NCBI GenBank assembly: GCA_910577655.1
Contig: CAJTOW010000065.1
Span: 8,360 to 24,199 of the forward strand
Reading direction: 5' to 3'
DNA: 15,840 nt
From: an uncultured Lachnospiraceae bacterium
Lineage (GTDB): Bacteria; Bacillota; Clostridia; Lachnospirales; Lachnospiraceae
In this document: positions 14,587-15,840 of the stretch, piece after piece
Numbering within the stretch: the first letter of the stretch is position 1
Layout: each line of letters opens with the position of its first letter
The notes under the pieces: model-generated
The model's database searches: none
What the model was told of the DNA's origin: nothing
Seen by the model: the letters and a program-made list of their open reading frames with translations, nothing else
Translations under genes and position numbers: made by a program

Positions 14587-15288
14587 ATGATAAACGGAAA
14601 ATCTATTGGGGCAGTGATTCTTGCAGGCGGCCATGGGGCCCGTATGCACAGCTCTGTGCAGAAACAATATATGCTTCTGGGGGGCAGACCCCTGATTACC
14701 TATTCCCTGGAAGCATTTGACCGTTCATCTGCCGACCGGCTTGTGCTTGTGGTGCCCCAGGGAGAGACAGATTATGTAAGGGATCATATTCTGCCTCTTT
14801 GTAACCTGGCCAGGGAGCCGCTTATAGCAGAAGGTGGAAAGGAACGCTATCATTCTGTCTATCAGGGACTGAAAGCTCTGGGAAAGTGTGACTACGTGCT
14901 GATTCACGACGGAGCCAGACCCCTGGTGACAGATGCTATCATAACACGGGCCATAGAGGGGGCTGTCTCTCATGACGCCTGCGTGATTGGCATGCCGGTG
15001 AAGGACACCATCAAGATGGCCGGAGAGGATGGCTGTGCCAGTGAGACTCTGGACCGTTCCCGCTTGTGGCAGATTCAGACACCCCAGGCATTTTCCTATG
15101 CCCTGGTGCGGGAAGCCTATGACCGTCTGATGGAGGAAGAAGCCCTGCAGCATGGCGTCACCGATGATGCCATGGTGGTAGAGAAACTGGCTCATCATCC
15201 CGTTCGCCTGGTAGAAGGCAGCTATGGGAACCTGAAGGTAACGACCCCCGAGGATATGATCCTTGCGGAGGCGCTGCTGAAAGTCTGA
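14587..15288 (+). CDS. ispD: 2-C-methyl-D-erythritol 4-phosphate cytidylyltransferase IspD
   Basis: IspD joins CTP and methylerythritol phosphate to give CDP-ME, the third step of the MEP route to isoprenoids. The 233-residue cytosolic protein has the CTP loop LAGGHGARM (residues 12-20) with KQ at 26-27, then IHDGARP (106-112), PVKDTIK (137-143), the IQTPQAF segment (163-169), TDDAMVVE (192-199) and GNLKVTTPED (214-223). All fit IspD. The related ribitol-5-phosphate enzymes (TarI) share much of this pattern, so the substrate rests mainly on KDTIK and the absence of teichoic acid genes nearby. The ATG at 14587 follows GGGAGGAG (about 14571-14578). No ispF neighbour is seen. It probably shares the tsaD transcript. 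Confidence 0.9.
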   Translation: MINGKSIGAVILAGGHGARMHSSVQKQYMLLGGRPLITYSLEAFDRSSADRLVLVVPQGETDYVRDHILPLCNLAREPLIAEGGKERYHSVYQGLKALGKCDYVLIHDGARPLVTDAIITRAIEGAVSHDACVIGMPVKDTIKMAGEDGCASETLDRSRLWQIQTPQAFSYALVREAYDRLMEEEALQHGVTDDAMVVEKLAHHPVRLVEGSYGNLKVTTPEDMILAEALLKV

Positions 15289-15322
15289 TTATTTTTTGCG
15301 AAAACGATATAGGAGGACTTAT

Positions 15323-15736
15323 ATGCTTGATCAGATGCCTGATAAAGAAAAAATGACAGATTTAATCGGGAAAGATCTATATGATGTATGGAATAAGCTA
15401 TGCTCCCTGATTGATGAAAAATACGATATGGATTGTATGTGGAATGAAGGCGGCAAAGCATGGACATATGAGTACAAATACCGCAGGGGCGGCAAAACTT
15501 TATGCGCATTATATGCAAGAGAAAACTGTGTAGGGTTTATGGTTATCTTGGGAAAAGATGAGCGCTTAAAATTTGAAAATGACAGAGAAAATTATTCAAA
15601 AGAAGTTCAAAGAATTTATGATGAAACTAAAACTTATCATGATGGGAAATGGATGATGTTTGAGTTGTCAGACACTTCAATGTTTGATGATTTTATCAGG
15701 CTGTTGAGAATTAAAAGGAAGCCTAATAGGAAATAG
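15323..15736 (+). CDS. DUF3788 family protein
   Basis: The 137-residue soluble protein matches the DUF3788 pattern: an N-terminal helix pair, WTYEYKYRRGGKTLCALYA (residues 48-66), a strand with GFMVILGKDERLKF, then YDETKTYHDGKWMMFEL and a final helix ending in LLRIKRKP. The function of this family is unknown. Start ATG 15323 follows AGGAGG at 15311-15316; the frame's upstream extension to 15296 has no ribosome binding site. The gene is clearly richer in A and T than every other gene in the window, in both codon third positions and overall, which suggests acquisition by transfer. Its stop codon directly borders interspersed repeat copy C. No separate promoter or terminator was found. Confidence 0.85.
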   Translation: MLDQMPDKEKMTDLIGKDLYDVWNKLCSLIDEKYDMDCMWNEGGKAWTYEYKYRRGGKTLCALYARENCVGFMVILGKDERLKFENDRENYSKEVQRIYDETKTYHDGKWMMFELSDTSMFDDFIRLLRIKRKPNRK

Positions 15737-15840
15737 AGGGGGTGTTCCGAAGGGTACGCTCTGGAAAAAGTTTCCCCCAGCTTGTCAGGTTTCGGAGCCA
15801 GAAACTCTAAGCTTGCAGAAATCTGCTAAAAGCAGGAACA
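15737..15840 (+). repeat. Interspersed palindromic repeat, copy C (cut by window end)
   Basis: Starting at the base after the DUF3788 stop, this repeats the arm of copies A and B: TGTTCCGAAGGGTACGCTCT, GGAAAAAGTTTCCCCC, TTTCGGAGCCAGAAACTCTA, AGCTTGCAGAAATCTGC and TAAAAGCAGG. It is closer to copy A than to copy B by eye. The core and second arm would lie beyond the window. Confidence 0.85.

Noticed and set aside
1..15840. CRISPR array, prophage, defence system, tRNA or rRNA genes
   Set aside because: I saw no regularly spaced repeats, phage structural genes, integrase, tRNA cloverleaf or rRNA sequence. The repeats present are dispersed and palindromic.

Overview
This window looks like ordinary chromosome from a Gram-positive anaerobe of the Clostridia, most likely family Lachnospiraceae. 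The evidence is the secA-prfB pair, a UPF0735 (PheB-type) ACT protein next to homoserine dehydrogenase, DUF2752 and DUF3788 proteins, strong AGGAGG-type ribosome binding sites and sigma-A promoters with 17-bp spacers. The genes are moderately GC-rich by eye. All but one lie on the + strand. The family assignment is inference; no rRNA, tRNA or other taxonomic marker is present.

Layout. Bases 1-352 hold part of an interspersed repeat (copy A) and the secA promoter. secA (353-2923) and prfB (3015-4152, translated through a programmed +1 frameshift at 3087-3093) follow. Each of the two is followed by a member of a small inverted-repeat family. A terminator whose 3' arm carries a new promoter leads into an amino-acid operon: ACT-domain protein (4452-4898), homoserine dehydrogenase (4914-6155) and a small DUF2752 membrane protein (6161-6511). 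A hairpin with a 20-bp perfect stem separates this operon from a convergent minus-strand small membrane protein (6631-6978).

Bases 6979-7503 hold that gene's promoter, a large palindromic repeat (copy B) and a textbook promoter for tex. Then come tex (7504-9654), a YcxB-like membrane protein, tsaE, tsaB and a rimI-type acetyltransferase, tightly packed or overlapping and ending at a terminator (11916-11945). A second run follows: a small CxxC protein, RNase Z, tsaD, ispD and an AT-rich DUF3788 gene. Repeat copy C begins right after the DUF3788 stop codon and runs off the window.

How the genes work together. secA gives protein export and prfB gives translation termination at UGA/UAA. TsaE, TsaB and TsaD are three of the proteins that make t6A at position 37 of ANN-decoding tRNAs. 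RNase Z, which trims tRNA 3' ends, overlaps or directly abuts tsaD, so the right half has a tRNA-maturation theme. Hom commits aspartate semialdehyde to threonine and methionine, and IspD is an MEP-pathway enzyme.

I found no defence island, CRISPR array, prophage or biosynthetic cluster. The most unusual material is non-coding: a long palindromic repeat family in at least three copies, a second inverted-repeat family after secA and prfB, two terminator/promoter overlaps, and an unexplained long-range inverted repeat upstream of RNase Z. The uncharacterised small proteins and the ACT-like tail of Hom are the main protein-level curiosities.
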